Below, one piece after another: positions 25,068-35,484 of a stretch of DNA of 64,000 nt. The stretch spans positions 185,222-249,221 of the forward strand of contig JAOTON010001058.1 in NCBI GenBank assembly GCA_034440635.1, read 5' to 3'. Positions within the stretch are counted from its first letter, which is position 1, and each line of letters opens with the position of its first letter. This DNA comes from Lepas anatifera (lineage: Eukaryota > Arthropoda > Thecostraca > Lepadidae). The notes beneath the pieces were generated by a model that worked only from the letters and a program-made list of their open reading frames with translations, searched no databases and had not been told where the DNA came from. Made by a program: the position numbers and the translations under genes.

Positions 25068-25751
25068 CGCTTAATGCTAAAAAATCAACATATCAAATTT
25101 TCTCCACTACCCAGGGCGATGATATTTTAATTGCTATAAATGACACCCAACTCCAAAGAAAATTCTGTACCAAATATCTAGGAGTCCTTATTGAAGAGGA
25201 TATGCGGTGGACCTCCCATATTAAAATGCTGAAAACACTATCTCTAGAAATATTGGTATCATTCAACGCTGTAGATTTATACTTGATTCCGGCCACCTCC
25301 TCCTGCTATATAATGCCTTAATTCTGCCATTTCTATCATATTGTCTTCAAATTTGGGGAAGCACGTTTAAATATGGACTGCTAAAATTAATTATTCACCA
25401 GAAAAAAATGGTTAGGATTATTGAAGGAGTCGATAGGCTAGCCCATACCAGCCCCTTATTCAAAAAACACAAAATTATCAAACTCCCTGACCTTGTAAAA
25501 TCTTTACAAATAACTACACTACATAGTCATATTTTTGGTCTTCTTCCCCGCCAATGGCATTTCAGATTACTCAAGTAGAAGAAAATCCCAATTTAAGACA
25601 GACTAGACTGAATCAGCATTTTTTGGTACCATATGCGCCTACAATGTATCGTAAATTCTCGTTTTTTATCTCTGCCCCACGTGCTTGGAATATGGTAATA
25701 TCACCTAGGATTAGGAGCTTAGCTGATGTTCCCAGAAGTAAATTGTTTTAA
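25068..25751 (+). pseudogene. LINE thumb and C-terminal region
   Basis: Out-of-frame pieces still read as the post-RT part: KYLGVLIEEDMRWTSHI, LPFLSYCLQIWG and finally VPYAPTMYRKFSFFISAPRAW, the C-terminal motif resembling RTxxSFFxxAxxxWN seen in CR1/Jockey elements. The last frame (25,554-25,751) ends directly before an A-rich tail. Confidence 0.8.
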
Positions 25752-25780
25752 AAAAAAAATTACTTTAAAAAAATTTACCT

Positions 25781-26796
25781 TGATAGCTACTAAATTCGCT
25801 TGAGTTATAGAACCGTACTTCGACTGCTATCCTAACAGTCACGGGACTACTTTGCACCATTATTATTGCGCAATAAACTTTAACTATGGTAGGTAAAAGG
25901 GGTCTTACAGGCCCGCCTCCGCCCCCTCCCTACTTAGTCTGCATTCATTTTCTGCTCCCTCTGCGTACTCCTTAATTCTCCTCCCACCCTGCTTGTCTGT
26001 TTTCAGTTTCCAGCGCTTACTGTTGAAAATGACCTGAAATACGGATATTGCCCTACCAGACTAATCTAAATCTAAGTGACGATGGATCTCATATATTATT
26101 ATCTAGGTTGATAATAACCAGTAAGATACAGCGCACTGATGGCACATAACAACGCGGAGCTCTGAATATGGTGATTATGGGGTCTAAGCCCCACGGACAC
26201 CCCTGTCCATATCTTTATTCGTCTTAATGTGCTGTTCACCCCTCTGACTCTCCACTTGCCCTTACTGCTACTGTATGCCATGACCAACCAATTAACCCTG
26301 TCCTTCCATCTTGCTAACAAATCAACGTATGTTTCAGCGCCGAGAGTGGGGCCCCGCGCCCTGCGCGCTATGCCGCCCCGGTGGGTCGCTGTGGGCTGTC
26401 GGCCGGCCGGGCTGAGTCTCCGTCTCGCCCGACCTCTGCCGGCACCCTCCGCTCTGCGGCCGACCTGAAATGGTGCCGTTCGGCCACCGGTACGCTGCGG
26501 CGTCGCCCCGGTGGCTCGCTGGGGTCCGCTCGACCTGCCGGGTTGCGTCCCTGACCTGCATGGCCTCAGCCAACTGATCTGTATTTGTCTCCGTATGTGC
26601 TCTCTACCGCTGCTGCGTGTGTCTACAATGTATATGCCTCCATGCTTTATTTTGTGACTCGTAACCACGAGTAGCTGCCTCCCGGCGTAGCTTAGGGGCC
26701 CCGCGCAGGGGGAGCATACGGTTTTTACATGGAATTAGGAGTGTACGATGCGGTGCCATGTTCCAAATATACGTGTATGGATCTAAATGACTGACT
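25781..26796. other. No gene; GC-rich diverged duplication at about 26,360-26,560
   Basis: The segment around GCCGCCCCGGTGGGTCGCTG (26,370) recurs about 132 bp later as GTCGCCCCGGTGGCTCGCTG, with further matching words downstream. The long minus frame (26,099-26,668, 189 codons) is arginine-rich, crosses this CpG-rich duplication, and has no domain I can name. 25,781-26,100 may be LINE 3' untranslated sequence. Confidence 0.45.
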
Positions 26797-28728
26797 CCCA
26801 TTCTGACTCGACTCACTGAGTTGAAAATGGTGAGCCGACTCGACTCAGGCCAAATTCAGAAGTGAGTCGAATCGATTCTGACTCAAATCAGTATTGAGTC
26901 GAAGTCGATTCCGACTTATAGTGGCAAAATATGTACGGAAAAAATGCACATTTCCTTCAATAGTATGCAAAATCCAGTATATTTATTCATGGCGTTAATC
27001 TAACTGCACTTTTTCTTTAATAATATGCCAATTTCAATGCATTAATTCATGACAGAAATGATTCCTGCTTAGGAATAAAGAAAGATGCTAATCGCGAACA
27101 GGTGAGTATGAGGAAGGGCCTGATGGCTTTGCATTTTAAAGGGATGTCCTTCATGAGCAATCATAATTGAAGCAATAAGCGACGTTTCAACAGCAAAAAA
27201 ACAGGAATCAATATTTCAACATATGATATTTTGAGAGGCAATCCCTGCCCCAGAACATTGCGAACAATCCCGTGACGAACTTAAATTAGAAATAAATACT
27301 ACACTGTGCACTGCCCCTATCCAGCACCTCACCAAAACCAAAAACGATGATGAATACACGCCTTGTCCTCCCGAAAATGCTGCAGTAAACACGTGAACGT
27401 TACAGACGGCGCATTAAAGACATTACGAACCTAGCCTCGGGTAGCGCAAACCTGACGATGGATAGCACTTTGAAATCACGTGAATAAAAAGGCGGAAGAA
27501 AAATCTGCAGGTTCATGTGAAGGTTATCATGCCTTCGGGGTACTAAAGCCTAAATAACCAGCCGGTTCATTGTGTTATTTGGCCGGCAGAACGCAAAATA
27601 GTATGCCGCACGCATGCGCAGTACCGCATCATGACTACAAAATACCTCACTGCGCATGCGTGCGGCATACTTTTATGCGTTCTGCTCGGCAGAATAACAC
27701 GGCTACTGCTCTAGCATTTTGTTGCGCACCATGATCGGTTTGTTACTAATGTGGCGCGCGCGGGGGAAGCAGTGTGAGAGTGGTAAATGAAAATAATCGG
27801 CATCATCATAATTTGAAGAGCGGGTGGTGGTTGTTCGTGAGTGAGAGGATTGGTGTATATTTGTCAGTTTATCAGTTTCATAGTTTAAAATTACTCAGGC
27901 TACGTCAGAGGTAGTACTGATATCCATTTTCCGTAAATAGGCAGTTTTTATTGTTTACCAGTTTGTGCTCTCAAACCACGACAAATCAAAATAGTGCTTT
28001 GAAATAAGCAGATAATTGAAGCTTTTAGTTTCCGTTTCGACCCATTTCAAGGTTTATGTGCAAAATAAGATTTTTTGGTACCCTCTTTCTGATGCTCATA
28101 CATGTTTTTTAGTGTTTTAGCGAAAGGAAGGAAGAAAACTGAAAATAAAGATATGGTTTCCTAAGAGTGAATTACCTTTTGCATAAGAATGAGCTTAGGA
28201 ATTTGGATGGTGTGCATTTTCAAAGTTAAAAAGTCTGATTTTGTGCCTAATCACACATTTTTCTGTATGCTTCTGCATGCCATTCCTAGGATTAAACGGA
28301 GAAAAGCTATCAAATGTGTGTTCTTTTTAAACTATATTTTACATAACTTGTGTTGCTAACAACTGATCCAGGCATGGGTCTAATGTGGATATGAGAATAA
28401 TGAATTACATGTTATTACCAAATAGCAATATGAAATCCTTTAAAATTAGATGTGAAAATTTCTAAAATGTCAGTCATTTGATCACTTATGTTAAGAAAAT
28501 AGTGTTGAGTCGATTCAACTCTTCACTCACAGCATGGAGGCTGACTCCATGCTGTGTCTGTCTGATTCTGAGTCTGATTCTGACTCGACTCAACTGGTTG
28601 TCCAGTTGAGTCGACTCTGATTCAACCCAAACATGAAGTTGAGTCGACTCAACTCTGGCCCTAGCAAAATTTGAGTCGACTCTGAGTTGACTCCGACTCT
28701 GAGTCGCGACTCAACAAGTCTGAATGGG
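26797..28728. mobile_element. GAGTCGACTC-rich DNA transposon, probable hAT relative (copy 2)
   Basis: Both ends are packed with GAGTCGACTC/GACTCTGACTC words, as in the complete hAT element at 44,049-45,902, and the total length (about 1.93 kb) is similar. The outermost inverted match is CCCATTCTGACT (26,797) against CCCATTCAGACT read inward from 28,728. I find no 8-bp target duplication, so the limits are approximate. The right subterminal part contains GAGTCGACTC words plus a hairpin CAGCATGGAG...CTCCATGCTG near 28,530. No transposase frame; non-autonomous. Confidence 0.6.
27586..27685. repeat. 37-bp-arm hairpin containing NRF1-like sites
   Basis: Left arm 27,586-27,622 and right arm 27,649-27,685 are inverted copies with one or two mismatches and a 26-bp spacer. 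Each arm contains GCACGCATGCGCAG / CTGCGCATGCGTGC, which fits the NRF1 consensus YGCGCAYGCGCR almost exactly. The flanks extend the symmetry weakly (GTTATTTGGCCG / CGGCAGAATAAC). It sits inside the copy 2 transposon. Confidence 0.75.
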
Positions 28729-29200
28729 ACACAACTACGAACAACTTCTCTCCAAGCAAAGACTTGACCTTCTCATATTTGGTGCCAGTGCTGACGGTGA
28801 GCGACTCGTTATTTTTGCTTTCCATAATTTCTTGGTAAAATCCGAAAGGTTCTGAAGTCATCGAGGGTTGCATGGATGCGCCGCATCTCGCGTGGGCGGG
28901 CGCCGGCGATGTAGCTTTTTGGCTGGCTACCGCCCGCTGAGGTCTTCAAGGTAGGCCGGTGAACCAACAGTGTTTCTGGTTTTCCCAAATCTCCCTGGGA
29001 TCCGGGCTTTTACGAGCGCATGGTACCGTACTACGACATAGATGGAACCGAAAAGCTTATAAGGGACAAAGCTATCCGGTACGTCTTCAAGATACAGTGT
29101 CTGCACGTCATATGGATATCCGATGGATCTTGCGGCTTACTGTGGCGAAGCCACTCAGCTCTCAGACCGGGTTTTCAGATGTGGCAAAATTTCGCCAATG
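28729..29200. other. No recognisable gene
   Basis: Short frames only, including a 122-codon plus frame (28,959-29,327) that runs into the tandem repeat at 29.2 kb and has no domain I recognise. Confidence 0.4.
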
Positions 29201-29310
29201 TGGCGATTTCGGACCACTGTTGGCGATCGGTTTTTCTTGTTTGGCGATTGGCGATAAAAACAGTCGAATTTGGCGATTTCAGACCTCCGTTGGCGATCGG
29301 TTTCATGGGT
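29201..29310 (+). repeat. 70-bp tandem repeat with TTGGCGAT words
   Basis: TGGCGATTTCGGACC begins at 29,201 and recurs as TGGCGATTTCAGACC at 29,271, a period of 70 bp. Each unit contains TTGGCGATCGG, and TTTGGCGATTGGCGATAAAA lies between the two. The same unit reappears at 34,358-34,475 in the same orientation. Confidence 0.8.
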
Positions 29311-29671
29311 GGAGATCCCGGGGGTAGGGGGGTCAGGACCCCCTGATTTGGAAATCGGGAGAACCTGGGGGGTCAGCCTGGGTCCTATACCTTCTGCTCT
29401 CACAAACTATTGTCGGACGTATAAGTAACGATAGTTCGATTCGCGGCATTTGTGCGAGCGCCTGAGTCATAATTTGACCTATCTGTCCCTTTGCGTCTTT
29501 GTAGAGGGGTACTAAAGACCAGGGGCGGCGCCACGGCTTCCCGTCACGACTATGCGTCAGGAAAAGTACGGGCCCCCGAGCTGGTCTAGGGTTGCTCAGC
29601 TGAACTAAGCAGCACCATAAGTCGGTCTTTCACAGATGATACGTGATTAAGTGTTGGGCCATGTTCTTACC
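29311..29671. other. No gene; first copy of a ~48-bp direct repeat
   Basis: CAGCTGAACTAAGCAGCAC followed by TAAGTCG and CTTTCACAGA occurs at 29,598-29,640 and again at 29,877-29,919, the second copy being inside the TTAA element that begins at 29,672. CAGGGGCGGCGCCACGG at 29,520 resembles a hAT-MITE end. Confidence 0.5.
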
Positions 29672-30776
29672 TTAACACGTGCATTGGAGAGGGGTCTGGC
29701 GTCAACGTGCAGTGGAGGGTCCTGAAGTGCCCCCCTCCCTGAGATCTCGGAAACCAAGAGGGTTTGGAATGACCCGTTAAGAGGTGCGTGAGGGTGATGG
29801 TGATCTACGTTATGGCTAAGTTTCATTGACCTAGCTCAGTATCTTCAAGGTCAAAGGAGGTTGTAAAAGTCCCTCAGCTGAACTAAGCAGCACTCTAAGT
29901 CGACCTTTCACAGAGGATATGGATCGTGCTGGAAACCTATTGGGAAATACCGTGTTTATGCAGAAACGTGATAATACACTGAAAGTGAACTAAGGTCATT
30001 AGAGGGAAGTTCCCACTCAAGGCCATCTGAAAGTTTGATGTCAAGGTCATTCAAGGTTAATGATTAACAAAACCAATTCCCAATAATGTATAATGCAACA
30101 GGCACTGTAGCAGCCTTTGGGCAGAAATGAGGGTTTGGTCTTGAAAAAGCGTTTTACCTTGACTAGTGATATTGACCTTGACAGTGAGTAACCAAACCTG
30201 TGAAGTCATAGCATCGCATACCTCATGTTGAGTAATCCCATCTGTCCGGAACACTGGGGCCAATGGCCTTGACATCTGACCCTGACCTTTATTTGGGATG
30301 TCTTTGCCATATAACCCGATTATATGAAGTTATAATTGTATTTCTTATGGTTCTTTAATAAGGTTCTGAGCTTAGCTCCTATGTTTACCTCTAAAGCATC
30401 GTGGGAGAATTTGAATTCGAAATAATTTTATGGAAAGGCAAAACGTAATTTAGAGCCTAATCATCCCTAATCTAGTGCAGTAATTATTAGCCTGTTTGTT
30501 AGTAATATTATATGACGTCATTACGTCACCACTCAGTCTACAGGGCAGGCGAACTGGTGCGACTGCGCGATTGCGACGATCTCAAAATATAAGTGTGAAT
30601 TTGAAAGCCTATACGTAAGAAAAATTAAACCAATATTTTAAATTCGTGCATCAATCAACGCACTCATATGTTCTCTCAAATGTGGCCGAGTAGCGTATCC
30701 TGGCGGCGAACGGTTCTCCGGGCACCTTGGAGAATAGGTGGAGGTACTTTAAGACCCCCTGAACTTCGCGTGTTAA
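29672..30776 (+). mobile_element. TTAA element, copy E (right limit uncertain)
   Basis: TTAACACGTGCATTGGAGAG at 29,672 is followed by GGGGTCTGGCGTCAACGTGCA and CCCTGAGATCTCGGAAACC, paralleling the ordered blocks of copy A (GGGGGTCTGAG..., CTAAGATCTCGAGAACC). AGGTCA/TGACCT words recur at 29,840-30,300. A possible partner end, CCCCTGAACTTCGCGTGTTAA, finishes at TTAA 30,773-30,776, but it is also part of the minisatellite that begins there, so the right limit is doubtful. No coding capacity. Confidence 0.5.
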
Positions 30777-33420
30777 GGTCTCCGAGCGGTGTTAGGGCAC
30801 CTGAGCTGGTATGGGCCCCTAAGTTGATTTGGCACTCCTTTAGGTGATTCAGGGCCTCTTAGCTTGACTGGGCGTCTGAATTCGCGTGAAGCCCCGCGTT
30901 GGTGTTACCCCCCCTCATTTAGCAGTTTTGGGATCCTGTGATTTTAAGCCAGTCCTCGGTCCCTGAAATTGAAGTGAAAACAGATCGAGAGCACAATGTA
31001 TTCGTCTCAGCACAACGCTCCACACCTCCCTGACCTGCCCGGCCACACGCTCGCCCCCGCCGGTGGCCACCGCACAAGGTACACTCTCCACTGTACCGCC
31101 TCTGACAAAGCTGTCAAACCCCGCTGCGAAACTCCTGCCAGCTTACTTTCCAGCACAGAAATATATTAAGGCCTGCAACTGGTCTGGACCCCTAGAATGA
31201 TGTGGCCCTTACTGGTCTGGGCCCTGTACATGGTCGAGTCCCCCGCAGTGATCTTGAGAACCCTGGGCTAAGTTGGAGCCCTAAGAGTTGGGACTTGAGC
31301 CCCTGAGCTCATCGTGGGCCTCTTGTCTGGCCCGCAGTCCCTGAACTTTTATGGGGCCTGCCAGATGGTCTTCGGACCCCTGAGCTGGTCTGCACCCCTG
31401 GGTTGAATTTGTGCCTCCTGAGATCCAATCTTCGCAGGCGTCCTTGGTCTGTTCTGGGACCCGCTAATCTTGAGACACATGAACTGATATGGACCTGTGA
31501 GTCGACACTAGGACCCCTGGAGCTCTTTGGGGCCTTTTATCTTGCCTTACCTTCCTAAATTGGCATGGGACCTCCCTCAGATATTTTTGGGACCCCTGAG
31601 ATATTCTGGAGCCCATGAGATGTTCTGGAACCCCTGAGTTGGTTTTATGCCTACTGAGATGAGGCTTTACTAGGGGCCTCTGAGCTGTTTTGGGGGCCCT
31701 TGAGAGACTCTTGCACAGGAGGCTCTAGACTTGAGCTTGATGCCCCTCGGTATGGTTCTCTGAGTTTTTCTGAACCCCCTGGGTGGCTTTGGTGTCCCTG
31801 AACAGGCTGGGGCCCCCTGAGCTGTTGGTTAGTCATCTGACGCGATATTAAGTCCCCTCAGCTGATCTTGCCCCTTTAGATAACCAGGCCCTACACTGAT
31901 CTTGAAACGCATGTGTTGGCACTGGAGTGCCCTGCGCTTGTCGGGACCCATTAACTGGTAGCAGCTGGTCTTGGGCCCCCGAGTTGGTTGTGAGCCACCG
32001 GAGAGGGAGTTTTGCAGGCAGGACTGTTTTGGGGGCCGTAAGATGATATTGCACATGAGCCTACAGTCTCAGCCTGAGACCCTAAGCTGGCTCAGGGGTC
32101 ATGAACTAGTCTGGTGCCCCTGAAAGGATTTACTTAGGAGGTCCATAGCTTGGTCATAATGGCCCTCTTTGGATTGGTGTCCCTTGAGCTGGTAAGGGTC
32201 CCTGAGCTGGTATTGGGCCCTTTAAGCGGGTGTGGGTCTTTTAGCCTGTCCGGGCCCTATTACGATGATTTAGGTCCCTTGAAATCGTCGGGGGTCCAAC
32301 TGGTCTAGCCCTCTGAGTTTTTCCGGGCCTGCTAAGCCGATTTAGGGTTCTCACAGCGGGTCTGGCACCCTGAGCTGATCTGAGGCTCTTTCAGATGGTC
32401 AGGATCTCCTCGCTGATCTTGAAACACCGGTGCTGGCACTGGCGCTTTTTGAGCCGTCAGGGGCCCCTTATCAGGTCTTGAACCTCTTAACTGAAATGGT
32501 CCCTCTCGGATAATCTCGGGTCCCCTAAGTTGGGTTTGGGCCATCTAAGGGGAGTTTTGCAAGGGGTCCCTGGGCAGATCTGGTACTCTAAGAATAAGAG
32601 AGTATGGTACAGGAGCTTACTGACTTTGTCTTGGGGTGCGACTTGGTTTGGTGTCACCTTAGCTGGTAAGGGTCTCTGAGAGGAGCTACATAAGAGTTTT
32701 TACACGGTTTTATGGCCCCTAGCTGGTTTGGTGTTGGTATCAGGTCGGTTTTATGCCCCCTCCCCCCTGGGTTGGTATCAGGTCCGTTTAAGAAATGGGC
32801 CCCTGTGGCTTGTTTGCAACCCCCTTGTGCTCATCTGGGGCTTCGTGAGTTCGTCGAGGCACTCTGCTGGTCTGGCCCTCTTAGTTTGTATGGGCCTCCT
32901 GAGCTGAGTGTGTTGGCCTGGGCCTTCCGAATTGACATTGCGCCTCAGGGAGAAGATTTCACAAAAGGTCTTTGGGCTGTTCTGGGTCCTTGGGAGGGAA
33001 TTGCACAGGAGCTTACTGGAGTGATATTAGGGCTCAAGGTGGTTTGGGGTCCCCTGAGCTAAAATGGGCCCCTGAAGTAGAATTTCAAAGGAAGTCCTGA
33101 GCATTCTGAGCTTGCCAAGGAGCCCTTGAGAAGAATTATGCAATAGGTTTCTGACTTGGTCTTAGTGCCCCTAGCTGGATAAGTGTTCATTGAAGTGGCA
33201 TTGGGTCTTTTTAACTAGTATGGATCCAATTAGTTTGTCTGGGCTCATTGTGCTGATCTGGGGCCTCTGAGGTTTTTGGAGCTCTTAGCTCGTCTGGCAC
33301 CCTGGGTTGGTGCTGGTTCCATTTAGCTGGCCTGGGGCCCACTGAGAATATATTCTGCAGAATGTTTCTGACTTGATCTCGGGATCCCTGAACCAGCGAA
33401 GGGCACCTGAGAGACCAAAT
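30720..33420 (+). repeat. Minisatellite field 2, CCCCTGAGCTGGTCTGG-type units
   Basis: About 2.7 kb of diverged units of roughly 20-22 bp with the core CCCCTGAGCTGGTCTGGG, always in the same orientation. An unrelated segment of about 200 bp at 30,980-31,180 (CACACCTCCCTGACCTGCC...) interrupts it. Open frames on both strands (up to 116 codons) reflect repeat composition and are not genes. Confidence 0.9.
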
Positions 33421-34357
33421 TGAGCGTCTGGACCACTGTCATGTATCGGAATGAAATTGTCGTTGTAATTGGCGTTTGCAGGAGGCTCGCTCTTTGCTAT
33501 TCGCTATGGTTTCAGCACTCGGTATAACGTGATGGAACCATGCGTGAAACGTGGTGGGCGGAGGAGGGACAAAACATACTCGGTCCTCTCCCACTCTCAA
33601 AAATGGGGGGAAGCGTCTCCCCGTACTCCCTGCGGCAGGACCCATGATTCTATGCACGAAAAAGTATCAAGAATGTGGTTTAATGAAAATCATTAATTTT
33701 GCACGCATTCAAGGAAAGAGTTTTCGTGTCATAATTTGTTTTCTAAAATTTAGAGAGAGGGGGAGGAAGAGCTCAGAAACTAAGTCAATTTTACGGAAAA
33801 AGCATACTGGACCTAGTTATCGCCATACTGTAGCATACCTCAGAATTTTTGGCCATCCTGTCATCAAAATATTAACATCGTAATAATCGTTTAGGGCTAT
33901 AATATTGCATCCACTGCTGGGGTCAAAAGACTTCTCAGAAGGGGATTACGCTAGGCTTGAGCATTGAAATGTATTTTGATTTCACACGCTAATGTTGTCT
34001 GCTGCTAACATGTTTTCGTTGAGGACTAGATTAAAAATCGCACGGTACGTTATAATCGCTATTCTTCCAAAGATCGAGTCAACGGCAGAGGCTTAGATCC
34101 GTATCTCATTTTGAGTTTCCGAAAAAATCTGATTAAATACTCGAAGTGTGTTGAAATGTTCATGTTGGTTTTACCTACCGAGGAAGTCATGATCCGGCTC
34201 GTGTAAAAATCCCACCATCATACGGTTTTATACGGTATTTATAGGCATTGCCCGAATTTTAGTGTCTTCATTTTCTTACGAAAAACATCCACTCCTGCGG
34301 GCCCGACCAGACCCGGACCCCCCTCTGGTATGAAAAGAGATCTCCACCCCTGATCGG
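33421..34357. other. No recognisable gene
   Basis: Overlapping short frames at 33,439-33,883 on both strands carry no domain. The rest is AT-rich and featureless. Confidence 0.4.
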
Positions 34358-34475
34358 TTTATTCAATTTGGCGATTGGTGATAAAAACAGTCAATTTTGG
34401 CGATTTCGGACCTCAATTGGCGATCAGTTTACTTTTGTGAATGACTGTGATAAAATCAGTCAAATTTGGCGATTT
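34358..34475 (+). repeat. Second locus of the TTGGCGAT repeat
   Basis: TTTGGCGATTGGTGATAAAA, then TTTGGCGATTTCGGACCTC, TTGGCGATCAGTTT and again GATAAAATCAGTCAAATTTGG. This is about 1.5 units of the 70-bp repeat at 29,201-29,310, same orientation, 5.1 kb away. Confidence 0.75.
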
Positions 34476-35221
34476 ACGTCGAAGAACTTATTGTGTATGT
34501 GAAACAGTACAGCTGTTTGGTGGTGAGAGCGGGATCTACAATTTTGGATTTCTGGCAACTCTAGGGGAGGGGAGTTTCTTACTATCGATGAAAGGGCATT
34601 GGGAGCGAGAACTAGTGGCGCTGTGGCTATTTTTGATAGCTCTTCTGATCCCGCTAGCCAACACTTAAATTGGAAGCATTTATGTAGGTTTGGCCGGATA
34701 GGGAGCACTTGGAAAAACTATTTGACCGAAAATTGGAGAGTCATATCCCCTTGTATACCAGTCGGTGCCGAAGTTCCCCTTCATTTCCCGGATTTTGACG
34801 CACATTGGTAAAGCGGACGTAGATGCAGCGTTTGGGGGATCCAGGAAAATGCGAGGACAGTTCTTTAAAGAGGATTGGCAAAATTTTGTTTTTTTGGGGG
34901 GAGAGGTATGACCACTTGTGCCCTCCCTCCCCCTGCGTCAGTCAGTGATCATGGGCAATAAATAAAAGAAAGAAGTTCGAGCCCCCTTCCCCCGTCCGCC
35001 GTATATTAGGGTAAACAATCAAAAACATATTCAGAGTTTATTCGAGACAAGCAGGCCGGGCCCCAAGCTTCTTTATGAAGGAAGTCTAGATTCACTATTG
35101 GCCATGAGCTCCGTGCGTCGTATTCCTATCGTCTACAACTAAACGAGCATAGTAAAGAATTGGGACTAAACGGACCGATATATTGACATCTCTAATCACG
35201 GCCGTCTTTTCCTGTAACTAG
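34476..35221. other. No recognisable gene
   Basis: Frames below 83 codons without motifs. Confidence 0.4.
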
Positions 35222-35227
35222 TACGGG

Positions 35228-35484
35228 ATGTTCGGAAATATCTTTGCAAGCAATGGGAACCTTCAGTTGAACCCAGAAAAATGTAAATCATTTACAATGA
35301 CTCTAAACCGCCAACAAATTCTGGTCACTTACAAAATTCAAAACATTCCATTAGGAAAAGTTACTTCTGCACGTGATCTCGGCGTGTGGCTAGATTCCAA
35401 ATTAACTTTCGCAAATCACATTGATCAAGTTGTCAGCAAGGCAAACATGGCACTCGGCTTGATGATAAGATCCCTCCAAACAGG
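35228..35484 (+). pseudogene. LINE copy X, RT thumb fragment
   Basis: About 86 residues from the region after the RT FADD box, containing LNPEKCKSFTMTLN, ARDLGVWLDSKLTFANHI and KANMALGLMIRSLQ. The frame then runs on by chance into the inserted copy Y, making a single 301-codon frame in which C-terminal RT sequence precedes linker and N-terminal RT sequence, the reverse of the natural order. Confidence 0.85.

Larger units (their letters stand above)
22700..25780 (+). mobile_element. Degenerate plus-strand LINE (CR1/Jockey type), second family
   Basis: Endonuclease (22,777-23,612), linker (23,620-24,300), reverse transcriptase (24,300-25,070) and C-terminal part (to 25,751) occur in order on the plus strand, followed by an A-rich stretch at 25,748-25,780. 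The reading frame is broken at least five times by frameshifts, but all main motifs are present, so the copy is nearly full length for ORF2. ORF1 is not identifiable; the proline- and serine-rich frames at 22.2-22.7 kb might be its remains. This family differs in motif wording from the other LINEs in the window. Confidence 0.92.

Noticed and set aside
26099..26668. 189-codon arginine-rich minus frame
   Set aside because: CpG-rich duplication gives openness on both strands; no recognisable motif and an AT-rich, unrelated N- and C-terminal part.
30720..33420. CRISPR array
   Set aside because: Units are diverged and contiguous without unique spacers of constant length; the sequence is eukaryotic.
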